Origin: Oribacterium sp. UBA3737
GTDB taxonomy: Bacteria; Bacillota_A; Clostridia; Lachnospirales; Lachnospiraceae
Direction of reading: 5' to 3'
DNA length: 15,092 nt
NCBI GenBank assembly: GCA_002371295.1
Contig: DFGZ01000291.1
Span: 1 to 15,092 of the forward strand
Positions 1 through 6,542 of the stretch are shown in pieces. A program made the translations under genes and the position numbers. Position 1 is the stretch's first letter. Every line of letters begins with the position of its first letter. The notes under the pieces were generated by a model. It was not told the origin of the DNA. It searched no databases and worked only from the letters and a program-made list of their open reading frames with translations.

Positions 1-1
1 A

Positions 2-442
2 GTTATTTTATTAAAGGATGTAAAGTCTCTTGGAAAGAAGGGAGACATTGTTGAAGTATCTGAGGGATATGGAAGAAATTTCATCATTCCTTCAAAGACC
101 GGTGTAATTGCGGATAACAAGAATCTGAATACATTAAAGCTTCAGAAGCAGAATGAAGATAAGATCGCGGCTGAAAAGCTTGCGGAAGCTCAGGCTCTTA
201 AGGAGAAGATCGAGCAGATAAAGCTGACTGTTACCGTTAAGTGCGGTAAGGACGGAAGAACCTTCGGATCTGTATCAACCAAGGAGGTTCAGGAGGCTCT
301 TAAGAGTCAGTCCGGAATCAATGTTGACAAGAAGAAGTTTTCCGTTGATGTACCTATGAAGAATCTCGGCGGCTATGATGTTAATGTCAGACTTCATAAG
401 GATGTGACTGCCGTACTTCATGTTTCGGTGATCAGCGCCTGA
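2..442 (+). CDS. rplI: 50S ribosomal protein L9 (5' end missing)
   Basis: Structural protein of the large ribosomal subunit that binds 23S rRNA and extends from the L1 side of the ribosome. The reading frame is open from the first bases of the window and encodes 146 residues. It begins VILLKDVKSLGKKGDIVEVSEG, the conserved L9 amino terminus, and continues with GYGRNFIIPSKTGVIAD. A long charged connecting helix follows (about residues 40-75, rich in K, E, A and Q), and then the C-terminal globular domain with the GxxFGSVSTKEV and VDKKKF motifs. Full-length L9 is about 148 residues, so only the initiator Met and most of one Lys codon are missing. It lies 77 bases upstream of dnaB, the standard Firmicute arrangement. 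The identification is secure; the start lies outside the window. Confidence 0.97.
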   Translation, partial: VILLKDVKSLGKKGDIVEVSEGYGRNFIIPSKTGVIADNKNLNTLKLQKQNEDKIAAEKLAEAQALKEKIEQIKLTVTVKCGKDGRTFGSVSTKEVQEALKSQSGINVDKKKFSVDVPMKNLGGYDVNVRLHKDVTAVLHVSVISA

Positions 443-468
443 TGTAATTTCGATATGTTTAAATCAAA

Positions 469-498
469 GGTTCCCCAAAAGGGAACCGATTTCATTTT
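469..498 (+). terminator. Terminator-like hairpin between rplI and dnaB
   Basis: A perfect 7-bp stem, GGTTCCC (469-475) with GGGAACC (481-487), closes a CAAAA loop and is followed by a T-rich but interrupted tail (GATTTCATTTTATTT). This is the form of a weak intrinsic terminator or attenuator that would let only part of rplI transcription reach dnaB. No convincing promoter was seen between the hairpin and dnaB, which argues for partial readthrough rather than complete termination. The function is inferred. Confidence 0.5.
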
Positions 499-519
499 AT
501 TTGGAGCAAGGAAGAAACA

Positions 520-1887
520 ATGGCAGAAATGAATGAAAATATTCTGACCAGGATAGTACCGCATAGTCAGGAAGCCGAGCAGAGCGTCATAGGTGCCATG
601 CTCAGAGACAAGGAGGCTGTCTCCACAGCTGCTGAGATACTCATTCCTGATGATTTCTATCAGAAGCAGTACAGCCTGATGTTCGATGCCATGCAGGATC
701 TGTACAATCATGATCAGCCTGTAGACATTGTCACACTGTCGGAGAAATTAAAAAGCAATAATGTTCCTCCAGAGGTCTATGACATTTCTGTTATACGTGA
801 CATAGTGGTATCTGTTGCGACAAGTGCCAATGTAAGATCCCACTGTAATATCGTAAAAGAGAAGGCGATACTGAGGAGACTAATAAAGGTCAACGAGGAT
901 ATTGCAAATATGTGCTATGCCGGGGAAGAGGAAGTAGATGATATCTTGGGACAGACTGAACAAAAGATATTTAAGCTCCTTGAGACCAGAAACACCGGTG
1001 AATCAGAATCCATCGCAACAGTAGCCCTTAAGGTTCTTGACAATATCCAGGAGGCAGCCAAGAACGGAGGTCAGGTAACAGGAGTATCCACAGGATTTTA
1101 TGATCTGGATTACAAGACAGCCGGACTTCAAAAATCGGATCTAATTCTGGTGGCTGCCCGACCTTCCATGGGTAAGACTGCATTTGTCCTTAATATTCTT
1201 GATACAGTCGGTGTACGTCAGCACAAACCCTGTATGATCTTTTCTCTGGAGATGTCAAGGGAGCAGCTTGTTAACCGTATGCTTTCCATGGAATCTCTTG
1301 TGGATGCTGATAAGTTAAGAAAGGGATCCCTTACCGATGAAGACTGGGGTGAGCTTATAAATGCTGTGGATAAAGTCTCAGATGCCAATATCATCATTGA
1401 TGATACACCGGGTATAACAGTTACAGAGATGCGTTCCAAGTGCAGAAAGGTCAAACTTGAGAAGGGACTTGATCTAATAGTTATCGATTACCTTCAGCTT
1501 ATGTCAGGTTCAGGAAGAGGCAGTGACAGCCGTCAGCAGGAGATTTCTGAAATTTCCAGATCTCTGAAGGCCATCGCCAGAGAGATGCAGTGTCCGGTTC
1601 TCGCACTTTCACAGCTTTCCAGAGCCTGTGAACAGAGACCAGATCACAGACCTATGCTCTCGGATCTTCGTGAATCCGGTGCCATCGAGCAGGATGCAGA
1701 TATAGTTATGTTCCTGTACAGAGACGATTACTACAATAAGGACACGGAACATCCTAATGAAGCTGAGGTAATCATAGCCAAGCAGAGAAACGGTCCTATA
1801 GGTACGGTCACATTGTTGTGGCAGCCGCAGTACACCAGATTTGTAAATCAGGATCATTCTGGCAGAGACAGAGCTTATCAGGGCTGA
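520..1887 (+). CDS. dnaB: Replicative DNA helicase DnaB (DnaC in Bacillus naming)
   Basis: Hexameric 5'-3' ATP-dependent helicase that unwinds DNA at the replication fork and recruits primase. The 455-residue length is normal for the family. The N-terminal primase-interaction domain (about residues 1-110) opens with the typical PHSQEAEQSVIGAML. A linker follows, then the RecA-like ATPase domain from about 185 with STGFYDLDYKTAGL, a Walker A RPSMGKT (G218, K219, T220), FSLEMS, a Walker B LIVIDYLQLM (D323), and the C-terminal QLSRACEQRPDHRPMLSDLRESGAIEQDADIV block that holds the conserved Q and R residues. No intein interrupts it. The ATG at 520 follows AAGGAAG (508-514). It is probably cotranscribed with rplI across a weak hairpin. 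Confidence 0.98.
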   Translation: MAEMNENILTRIVPHSQEAEQSVIGAMLRDKEAVSTAAEILIPDDFYQKQYSLMFDAMQDLYNHDQPVDIVTLSEKLKSNNVPPEVYDISVIRDIVVSVATSANVRSHCNIVKEKAILRRLIKVNEDIANMCYAGEEEVDDILGQTEQKIFKLLETRNTGESESIATVALKVLDNIQEAAKNGGQVTGVSTGFYDLDYKTAGLQKSDLILVAARPSMGKTAFVLNILDTVGVRQHKPCMIFSLEMSREQLVNRMLSMESLVDADKLRKGSLTDEDWGELINAVDKVSDANIIIDDTPGITVTEMRSKCRKVKLEKGLDLIVIDYLQLMSGSGRGSDSRQQEISEISRSLKAIAREMQCPVLALSQLSRACEQRPDHRPMLSDLRESGAIEQDADIVMFLYRDDYYNKDTEHPNEAEVIIAKQRNGPIGTVTLLWQPQYTRFVNQDHSGRDRAYQG

Positions 1888-1994
1888 TTTAATGTCGAAA
1901 CAATATATGAGAGGTAAAGGTTCTGAAAGGAATCTGATATCAGTACAGAAATTAAACTTTTATAAAATATACTTCATGGGTTTGCATTTTATAA

Positions 1995-2003
1995 TGCTAT
2001 AAT
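1995..2003 (+). promoter_or_regulatory. Extended -10 promoter for mecA
   Basis: TGCTATAAT (1995-2003) is a perfect extended -10 element (TGnTATAAT) in an AT-rich stretch, with no good -35 hexamer at the usual distance, as is common for extended -10 promoters. A second TATAAT lies at 1990-1995. Transcription would start near 2010, giving a leader of about 28 bases that contains the AAAGGAGG ribosome binding site (2023-2030). This makes mecA a transcription unit separate from dnaB. Upstream at 1936-1945, CTGATATCAG is a 10-bp palindrome of unknown role. Confidence 0.6.
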
Positions 2004-2037
2004 ATATTATCTGTGATTATATAAAGGAGGAGCCATT

Positions 2038-2823
2038 ATGAAAATAGAAAGAATAGATGACAACTCCATCAGGTGTACATTAACAAGCTTGGATCTTAGT
2101 TCAAGAAATATCAATCTGCGTGATATGACTTATGGTTCTGAAGCAGCGAAGCGTCTTTTTACAGAGATGATGCAGAAGGCTCAGAGCGAAGTTGGGTTCA
2201 TTGCAGATAACGGACCGTTGATGATAGAGGCTGTACCGCTTCAGGGCGGTTCCATACAGCTTGTTATATCCAAAGTTGACGATCCTGAAGAGCTGGATAC
2301 ACGTTTCTCCAAGTTCGCGCAATCCGGTTCATCTCAGAGCAGCTGGATATCTCAGCTCGCAAGTGAGATTCTTGAAGGAGCCCAAGATATTATAAAGGAA
2401 ATGAAGGATGCCGGAAGTCATGAAAGATCCGGTATAGTTGGAAGCGGTTCTCCGGATACTGCTGACAGCCTTGACAATTCCGATATAAATACAAATGATG
2501 AAGGTAAGAATCCTGCAGGTAAGGGTGAATATGTGGTCAAGTCCTATGTTTTCAAGACGCTTGATCGTGTTATGGCTGCATCTCAGGCTGTGGGAGAGAT
2601 TTATACAGGTGAGAATACACTGTATAAGGATAATAAAGAAGGTAATTTCTATCTTGTACTTCATGCAGGAGAGGACGAGGCAGCTGCCCTGAACAGAGCT
2701 TCCAACCTGTTAAATGAGTTTGGAAGAAAGCTTAAGGACAATGAACTCTATGAGGCCTACTTCAGAGAGCATTATGATGTGATAATCGAATCTGATGCCA
2801 TGCAGAAGTTAAGAAGTATTTGA
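2038..2823 (+). CDS. mecA: Adaptor protein MecA (ClpC adaptor, competence-regulator family)
   Basis: MecA-family adaptors deliver substrates to the ClpC-ClpP protease and help ClpC assemble its hexamer; in Bacillus the known substrate is ComK. The N-terminal domain (about 1-80) shows the family pattern MKIERIDDNSIRCTLTSLDL, then RDMTYGSEAAKRLFTEMMQKA and GPLMIEAVPLQGGSIQLVISK. A hydrophilic Ser/Gly/Asp-rich linker (about 95-160) leads to the C-terminal ClpC-binding domain (about 161-261) with YVVKSYVFKTLDRVMAASQ, LYK and the YEAYFREH segment. At 261 residues it is longer than Bacillus MecA, mostly because of the linker. The start is set by a near-perfect AAAGGAGG eight bases upstream of the ATG. 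The substrate in this organism cannot be deduced. Confidence 0.92.
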   Translation: MKIERIDDNSIRCTLTSLDLSSRNINLRDMTYGSEAAKRLFTEMMQKAQSEVGFIADNGPLMIEAVPLQGGSIQLVISKVDDPEELDTRFSKFAQSGSSQSSWISQLASEILEGAQDIIKEMKDAGSHERSGIVGSGSPDTADSLDNSDINTNDEGKNPAGKGEYVVKSYVFKTLDRVMAASQAVGEIYTGENTLYKDNKEGNFYLVLHAGEDEAAALNRASNLLNEFGRKLKDNELYEAYFREHYDVIIESDAMQKLRSI

Positions 2824-2835
2824 TGTAAATTAGAA

Positions 2836-2871
2836 CGGTTTTGTGTTATAACTTTGTAAGACAGAAAACCG
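2836..2871 (+). other. Inverted repeat between mecA and the DUF1858 gene
   Basis: CGGTTTT (2836-2842) can pair with AAAACCG (2865-2871) around a 22-base loop, just ahead of the ribosome binding site at 2887. There is no T-run after it, so it is not an ordinary terminator. It could modulate readthrough or mRNA stability between the two genes, or be chance. Low confidence. Confidence 0.25.
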
Positions 2872-2904
2872 GATTCGGAAAAAATGTGAGGAGATTGGAC
2901 AATT

Positions 2905-3147
2905 ATGGTTACAGTAACAAAGGATATGAAAATCGGAGACCTGCTCCAGTTAAATGAGATGGTGGCACCTTTCCTTATGCAAAATGGTATGGGCTGCATT
3001 TACTGCCCGTCTTCCATTGCAGAATCACTTGAAGAGGCCTGCATGGTACACGGAATAGACAGTGATATGCTTACAGCAGATCTCAATGACATACTTCGTG
3101 AGTACGAGGAGTGTCAGAACGGCAAGGTTGAAGAACTTGCAGAGTAA
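2905..3147 (+). CDS. DUF1858 (prismane-associated redox disulfide) small protein
   Basis: An 80-residue protein whose sequence fits the DUF1858 / ScdA N-terminal-like family: VTVTKDMKIGDLLQLNEMVAPFLMQNGMGCIYCPSSIAESLEEACMVHGID. The family carries a CxxC pair, here C31 and C34, near the start of a helix; C46 and C70 are additional cysteines. Members are often associated with hybrid-cluster (prismane) proteins or iron-sulfur repair, and the CxxC is presumed redox active; this is family knowledge, not proven here. The ATG is preceded by TGAGGAG (2887-2893). It lies 81 bases after mecA with no clear promoter in between, so cotranscription with mecA is likely. A strong terminator follows. Confidence 0.85.
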   Translation: MVTVTKDMKIGDLLQLNEMVAPFLMQNGMGCIYCPSSIAESLEEACMVHGIDSDMLTADLNDILREYEECQNGKVEELAE

Positions 3148-3150
3148 TTA

Positions 3151-3180
3151 TTAATCAGAACGGAAATGGGTTTTGATTAA
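3151..3180 (+). other. Stem-loop immediately after the DUF1858 gene stop
   Basis: TTAATCAGAAC (3151-3161) pairs with GTTTTGATTAA (3170-3180) over 11 bp with one G-U pair and an 8-base loop. It begins three bases after the TAA stop and lacks a T-run. It lies ahead of the true terminator at 3200-3256, so the mRNA 3' end would hold two consecutive hairpins. A stability or processing role is possible but not shown. Confidence 0.4.
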
Positions 3181-3199
3181 GAAGTAAACTTATAACATA

Positions 3200-3256
3200 A
3201 AAGACTTCGCGAGATGATATGTCATTGATTGATCATCTTCAGCGAAGTCTTTTTTT
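3200..3256 (+). terminator. Rho-independent terminator of the mecA-DUF1858 unit
   Basis: AAAGACTTCGC (3200-3210) pairs perfectly with GCGAAGTCTTT (3242-3252), and an inner stem GATGAT (3213-3218) / ATCATC (3232-3237) tops it. Seven Ts (3250-3256) follow. It is a strong intrinsic terminator on the + strand. Its two-tier architecture and its downstream sequence match the terminator at 10543-10588; see the repeat entries. Confidence 0.9.
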
Positions 3257-3344
3257 ATTTGTGATAAGACTGTAAGGTGAATGTCCTGATTGCATGAACA
3301 TGCACAAAAAGCCAATGCGGAATAAGGCAGGGTACGTGCTCCCT
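3200..3344 (+). repeat. Intergenic structured element, copy A
   Basis: Seven Ts, A, five bases, then GATAAGACTGT (3263-3273), 16 bases, the hairpin TGCAT-GAAC-ATGCA (3291-3304), AGCCAATGCGGAA (3310-3322), and a stem CAGGG/CCCTG (3328-3332 / 3341-3345). The same blocks occur in the same order at 10594-10674. The distance from GATAAG to AGCC is 47 here against 48 there, and AGCC to AGGG is 19 in both. The terminator hairpins ahead of the two copies also share an inner GATGA/TCATC stem while their outer stems differ in sequence. I do not recognise the family. It lies between convergent genes, so it cannot be a leader of a downstream + strand gene. Confidence 0.6.
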
Positions 3345-3369
3345 GAGGGTATTATTGATTTTATGAGTC

Positions 3370-3963
3370 TCAATGTGATTTCATGGAAAGACCGCCACTG
3401 AGCAGCTCGCCGGTTATGTTCGCAAGTTCATGAGGGGTCTCATTCATGCCGCTGGAAAACCAGTATTGCAGCAGGCTTATACAGCCTCCTACCACGAAGG
3501 CGTAGTAGCTGTCGAACTGGTTAATGCCCTGCTTACGGACTATGATGGACCAGTCGGTGAGACATTTTTCTCTCACAAGCTCTTTTAATCTGTTCAGGAA
3601 CTTGATATCGCCGTTCTCACCTATCAGGATTCTGACAAAGTTGGCATTATCCTTACATAAGTTATATACACTTTCAAAAATGCGTGTGGGATCATTGGAA
3701 ACTGTGTTCTCATCAAACTCGCTTATAGTTTCATGAAGCTCAGCCAGCAGATCGTTCTCGGATTGTTCCAGCAGATCAAAAACGTCTTTGTAGTGAAGGT
3801 AAAATGTTCCGCGGTTAACATCCGCAAGATCTGTAAGCTCACGAACGGATATATCCTTTACTCTCTTGTTTTCCATAAGTTTAGCCAAAGCAGCTTTTAA
3901 TGCTGACTGGGTCTTTCTGATCCTTCGATCCATGGTATCGGAGTTTTTTTTAGGAACTGTCAT
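3370..3963 (-). CDS. TetR/AcrR-family transcriptional regulator
   Basis: A 197-residue TetR-type DNA-binding protein. The N-terminal helical domain (about 12-62) has RIRKTQSALKAALAKLMENKRVKDISVRELTDLADVNRGTFYLHYKD, in which VRELTDLADVNRGTFYLHY (about 40-58) is the diagnostic helix-turn-helix. The C-terminal half is helical and divergent, as expected for the ligand-sensing domain. The start at 3963 is chosen because AGAGAGG (- strand, 3972-3978) lies eight bases upstream and the protein then begins MTVPKKNSDTMDRR. The open frame extends 28 codons further upstream, but that part is hydrophobic, AT-rich and lies in the leader. It diverges from the MMPL exporter gene, the standard setting for a local repressor of an efflux operon. 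The ligand is unknown. Confidence 0.92.
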   Translation of the reverse strand: MTVPKKNSDTMDRRIRKTQSALKAALAKLMENKRVKDISVRELTDLADVNRGTFYLHYKDVFDLLEQSENDLLAELHETISEFDENTVSNDPTRIFESVYNLCKDNANFVRILIGENGDIKFLNRLKELVREKCLTDWSIIVRKQGINQFDSYYAFVVGGCISLLQYWFSSGMNETPHELANITGELLSGGLSMKSH

Positions 3964-4032
3964 AACACTGACCTCTCTGATAATAAAAAAATATAAAAAA
4001 TAAGCAAGAATACACTGAAAGCAATATAATAA

Positions 4033-4057
4033 TGAACATAAAGACATAACATGTTCA
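4033..4057. other. Inverted repeat in the tetR leader
   Basis: TGAACAT (4033-4039) and ATGTTCA (4051-4057) form perfect 7-base arms separated by 11 bases. The right arm also overlaps the 8-bp palindrome AACATGTT (4048-4055). The site lies in the predicted untranslated leader of the tetR gene, about 70-95 bases upstream of its start codon. It could be a second regulator site or an RNA hairpin; in AT-rich DNA, chance is also possible. Confidence 0.3.
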
Positions 4058-4116
4058 AAAACAAACTAAATGATGAAAATTGATTATTGCCAATTGCACA
4101 ACTTACTTCTAAAATG

Positions 4117-4145
4117 AAGATATCACATAAATAGACAAGTGTCAA
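4117..4145 (-). promoter_or_regulatory. Promoter of the tetR-family gene
   Basis: Reading the - strand, a perfect -35 TTGACA (4145-4140) is followed after exactly 17 bases by TATCTT (4122-4117), four of six matches to the -10 consensus. Transcription would start near 4110, which leaves an untranslated leader of about 147 bases before the start codon at 3963. The -35 lies 13 bases from the palindrome at 4158-4169, so one operator there could affect both divergent promoters. Confidence 0.6.
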
Positions 4146-4157
4146 TAAACAGAAAAA

Positions 4158-4169
4158 TGTTTGCAAACA
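4158..4169. promoter_or_regulatory. Candidate TetR operator palindrome
   Basis: TGTTTGCAAACA is a perfect 12-bp palindrome. It sits about 19 bases upstream of the -10 of the exporter promoter, that is, over its -35 region, and 13 bases from the -35 of the divergent tetR promoter. TetR-family dimers usually bind palindromes of this type in such positions, so autoregulation plus repression of the operon is the natural reading. The assignment is inferred from position and symmetry. Confidence 0.5.
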
Positions 4170-4184
4170 AACTGATTTCAATTA

Positions 4185-4193
4185 TGGTACAAT
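4185..4193 (+). promoter_or_regulatory. Extended -10 promoter of the MMPL operon
   Basis: TGGTACAAT (4185-4193) fits an extended -10 element (TGnTACAAT, five of six -10 matches). No good -35 is found at 16-18 bases; that position (around 4165-4170, AAACAA) overlaps the 12-bp palindrome. Transcription would begin near 4200, about 45 bases before the start codon at 4246. Confidence 0.55.
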
Positions 4194-4245
4194 ATGTGTG
4201 ATAGCATTATATATAGATTATAGGGTTATCAGAGGGACCTGATGT

Positions 4246-6537
4246 ATGGATTTATTTAAGCGGAAAAAGAATGAGACTTCCCCAAAGACTGAAGAAGGGG
4301 GAGATGCTATTAAAATAGCCAAAAGAGGAAATGTTGCGGACTTTATTGTTGACCATAATAAGGGAATCCGAAATATTGTCCTTGTTCTGGTGGTGGTGTT
4401 CGCCATCTGCTATCCTTTTGTTTCGGTAAATTATGATCTCACAAAGTATCTGCCGAATGACGTGGATTCAAAAATTGCCATAAACAAAATGAGAGAGGTA
4501 TTCGGATATCCGGGAACCGGAAGACTCATGTTGAAGGATGTTACTTTATACGAGGCAAAGCAGTATAAGAATCAGATTGAAAATATAGATGGAGTGGATC
4601 AGGTGGTATGGTGTGATACCACAACACAGGTTTACGGTTCATCGGAATTTATCGATTATGATAAAATCGATGATTATTATGATGACGGATATGCTGTCAT
4701 GGATATCACCTTTGTTGAGGGTGATACATCAAAGCGGACTCACAGGGCAATAAGCGATATAGACAAGCTTATAGAGGGAAGGGGTTCTCTTGTGGGTATG
4801 TCTCCGACCAATAAATTCATAGAAGAAAATGTTAAGACGGAGATGGCTCAAATAATGGTCATCGTTGTTATCCTGATCTTTTTCATTCTTCTCTTCACAA
4901 CCACATCATGGTTTGAACCGATTCTTTTCCTTACGGTCATAGGCTGTGCCATAGTCATAAACAAGGGCTCAAATATCTTTCTTGGAGAGATTTCATATAT
5001 CACCAACAATATCAGCGATATACTGCAGCTTGCAACCTCCATGGACTATTCGGTTTTTCTTCTCCATGCTTATGAGCGGCAGAGAGAGGCCGGATTAAAT
5101 AAGGAAGAAGCACTGAAGGTGGGACTCATGGGTACAATAACCACTATTCTTGCATCTTCACTTACAACCTTTTTCGGATTCATCGTTCTTGTGTTCATGA
5201 GATTCAGCATAGGATGGGATATGGGTATAGTTATGTCAAAGGGTATAATCTGCTCTTTGTTCATGGTTATTTTCCTTATGCCCTCACTTCTCCTGAGCTG
5301 GTCGGATAAAATCGACAGAATGAAGCATAAGCCGTTTTTACCAAGCTTCCATGGTCTCAGTATCATCGTTAATAAGATAAGCCCGGTGCTCCTGGTGATA
5401 TCACTTTTGATCGCAGGACCTGTATATATTGCCCAGGGTATGAATGACTTTAAATACGGCCCCGATGCTACAGGAGCAGGACCGGGAACATCAATGTATG
5501 AGAACTCTGTGGAGATAGATGAAAAGTTCGGACGTTCAAATCTTCTTGTGGCTATTTTTCCGGATACAGACCGGTTAAAAGAAAAGGAACTCTGTGACAA
5601 ACTTAAGGATCTTGAGTACGTTAAGAAGGTAATGGGAATGGAATCCTACCTTCCGGAGGGTATGCCGGAGAGTTTTCTTCCGGGTTCTGTTACAGAACTT
5701 TTCCATAAGGATGGTTATGCCAGACTGCTTGTTTATATAAAAACAAAGCCGGAGTCGACAACGGGATTTAAATACAGTAATGAGGTCTCGGATATCATAA
5801 ACAGCTACTATCCGGGAGAGGCATATATAACCGGAAATACTCCGACTACTATGGATATGGAAGCAGTTCTTATTCCTGATTACAATCTGGTAAATGCATT
5901 GGCAATGCTCAGCATATTTTTAGTAGTTGCAATTTCGTTCAAGTCTGTGGTCATGCCTGTAGTTGCCATGGTTCCTATCATGATGGCAATTTATGTAAAT
6001 ATGTCCATACCCTACCTTTCTGGAAGTGAGATAATATTTATCGCCTACGCCGTGGTGTCATGTATACAGCTGGGCTCCACAATTGACTATGCTATTTCTT
6101 CCACAGAAAGCTACCTGCAGTCAAGAGGCAGGGAGCCGGATAAAAGAATTGCAGCCGAAATGATGACGGAACTCAGTTTTCCATCCATACTTACCTCAGG
6201 TATCATCCTCATCGTATGCGGATATGCCATAAGTATAAAATCATCAATTCCGGCTATAGGTCAGGTCGGACATCTGGTAGGAAGAGGAGCTATTTTCTCT
6301 GTTATATTTGTTACCTGCCTTATGCCTGCCCTGTTGAAAATTGCGGACAGACTTATAACGGGAACATTTGCTTCCAGACATGAAAGACGTAAGAGGATGC
6401 TGAAAGAATTTAAAGAGTATCTGCACAACAAGAGAACAATGCGAAATGCTGAAAAGAATAAATACAGAGAAGTCGATGACATTACTGAAGAGATGAACAG
6501 ACAGAGCAGAAAAAATGATTATATGGAAGAGGAGTGA
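4246..6537 (+). CDS. MMPL/RND-superfamily membrane exporter
   Basis: A 763-residue polytopic transporter with the internal duplication of the RND superfamily. Each half has one membrane span, a large extracytoplasmic loop (about 61-200 and 397-547) and five more spans: roughly TM1 43-60, TM2-6 201-352, TM7 376-396, TM8-12 548-708. Each half has the Asp-Tyr pair expected in the proton relay helix: SMDYSVFLLHAYERQREAG (D267, Y268) in TM4 and STIDYAIS (D614, Y615) in TM10. This fits proton-driven export of lipids or other hydrophobic compounds, as in MMPL proteins. The C-terminal tail (about 710-763) is highly charged and cytoplasmic. AGAGGG (4231-4236) sets the start. It is the first gene of a three-gene operon; its stop at 6535-6537 nearly abuts the next start. 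The substrate is unknown. Confidence 0.93.
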   Translation: MDLFKRKKNETSPKTEEGGDAIKIAKRGNVADFIVDHNKGIRNIVLVLVVVFAICYPFVSVNYDLTKYLPNDVDSKIAINKMREVFGYPGTGRLMLKDVTLYEAKQYKNQIENIDGVDQVVWCDTTTQVYGSSEFIDYDKIDDYYDDGYAVMDITFVEGDTSKRTHRAISDIDKLIEGRGSLVGMSPTNKFIEENVKTEMAQIMVIVVILIFFILLFTTTSWFEPILFLTVIGCAIVINKGSNIFLGEISYITNNISDILQLATSMDYSVFLLHAYERQREAGLNKEEALKVGLMGTITTILASSLTTFFGFIVLVFMRFSIGWDMGIVMSKGIICSLFMVIFLMPSLLLSWSDKIDRMKHKPFLPSFHGLSIIVNKISPVLLVISLLIAGPVYIAQGMNDFKYGPDATGAGPGTSMYENSVEIDEKFGRSNLLVAIFPDTDRLKEKELCDKLKDLEYVKKVMGMESYLPEGMPESFLPGSVTELFHKDGYARLLVYIKTKPESTTGFKYSNEVSDIINSYYPGEAYITGNTPTTMDMEAVLIPDYNLVNALAMLSIFLVVAISFKSVVMPVVAMVPIMMAIYVNMSIPYLSGSEIIFIAYAVVSCIQLGSTIDYAISSTESYLQSRGREPDKRIAAEMMTELSFPSILTSGIILIVCGYAISIKSSIPAIGQVGHLVGRGAIFSVIFVTCLMPALLKIADRLITGTFASRHERRKRMLKEFKEYLHNKRTMRNAEKNKYREVDDITEEMNRQSRKNDYMEEE

Positions 6538-6542
6538 AGACA

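Noticed and set aside
3964..4047. N-terminal extension of the TetR-family protein to a start at 4047
   Set aside because: The added 28 residues are hydrophobic and AT-driven, lack a ribosome binding site and precede the normal TetR N terminus; the start at 3963 has AGAGAGG at a good distance.
6534..6542. GTG start for the coiled-coil protein overlapping the exporter stop
   Set aside because: The GTG overlaps the GAGGAG that serves the ATG at 6543, so the ATG is the better start; the choice changes only three residues.
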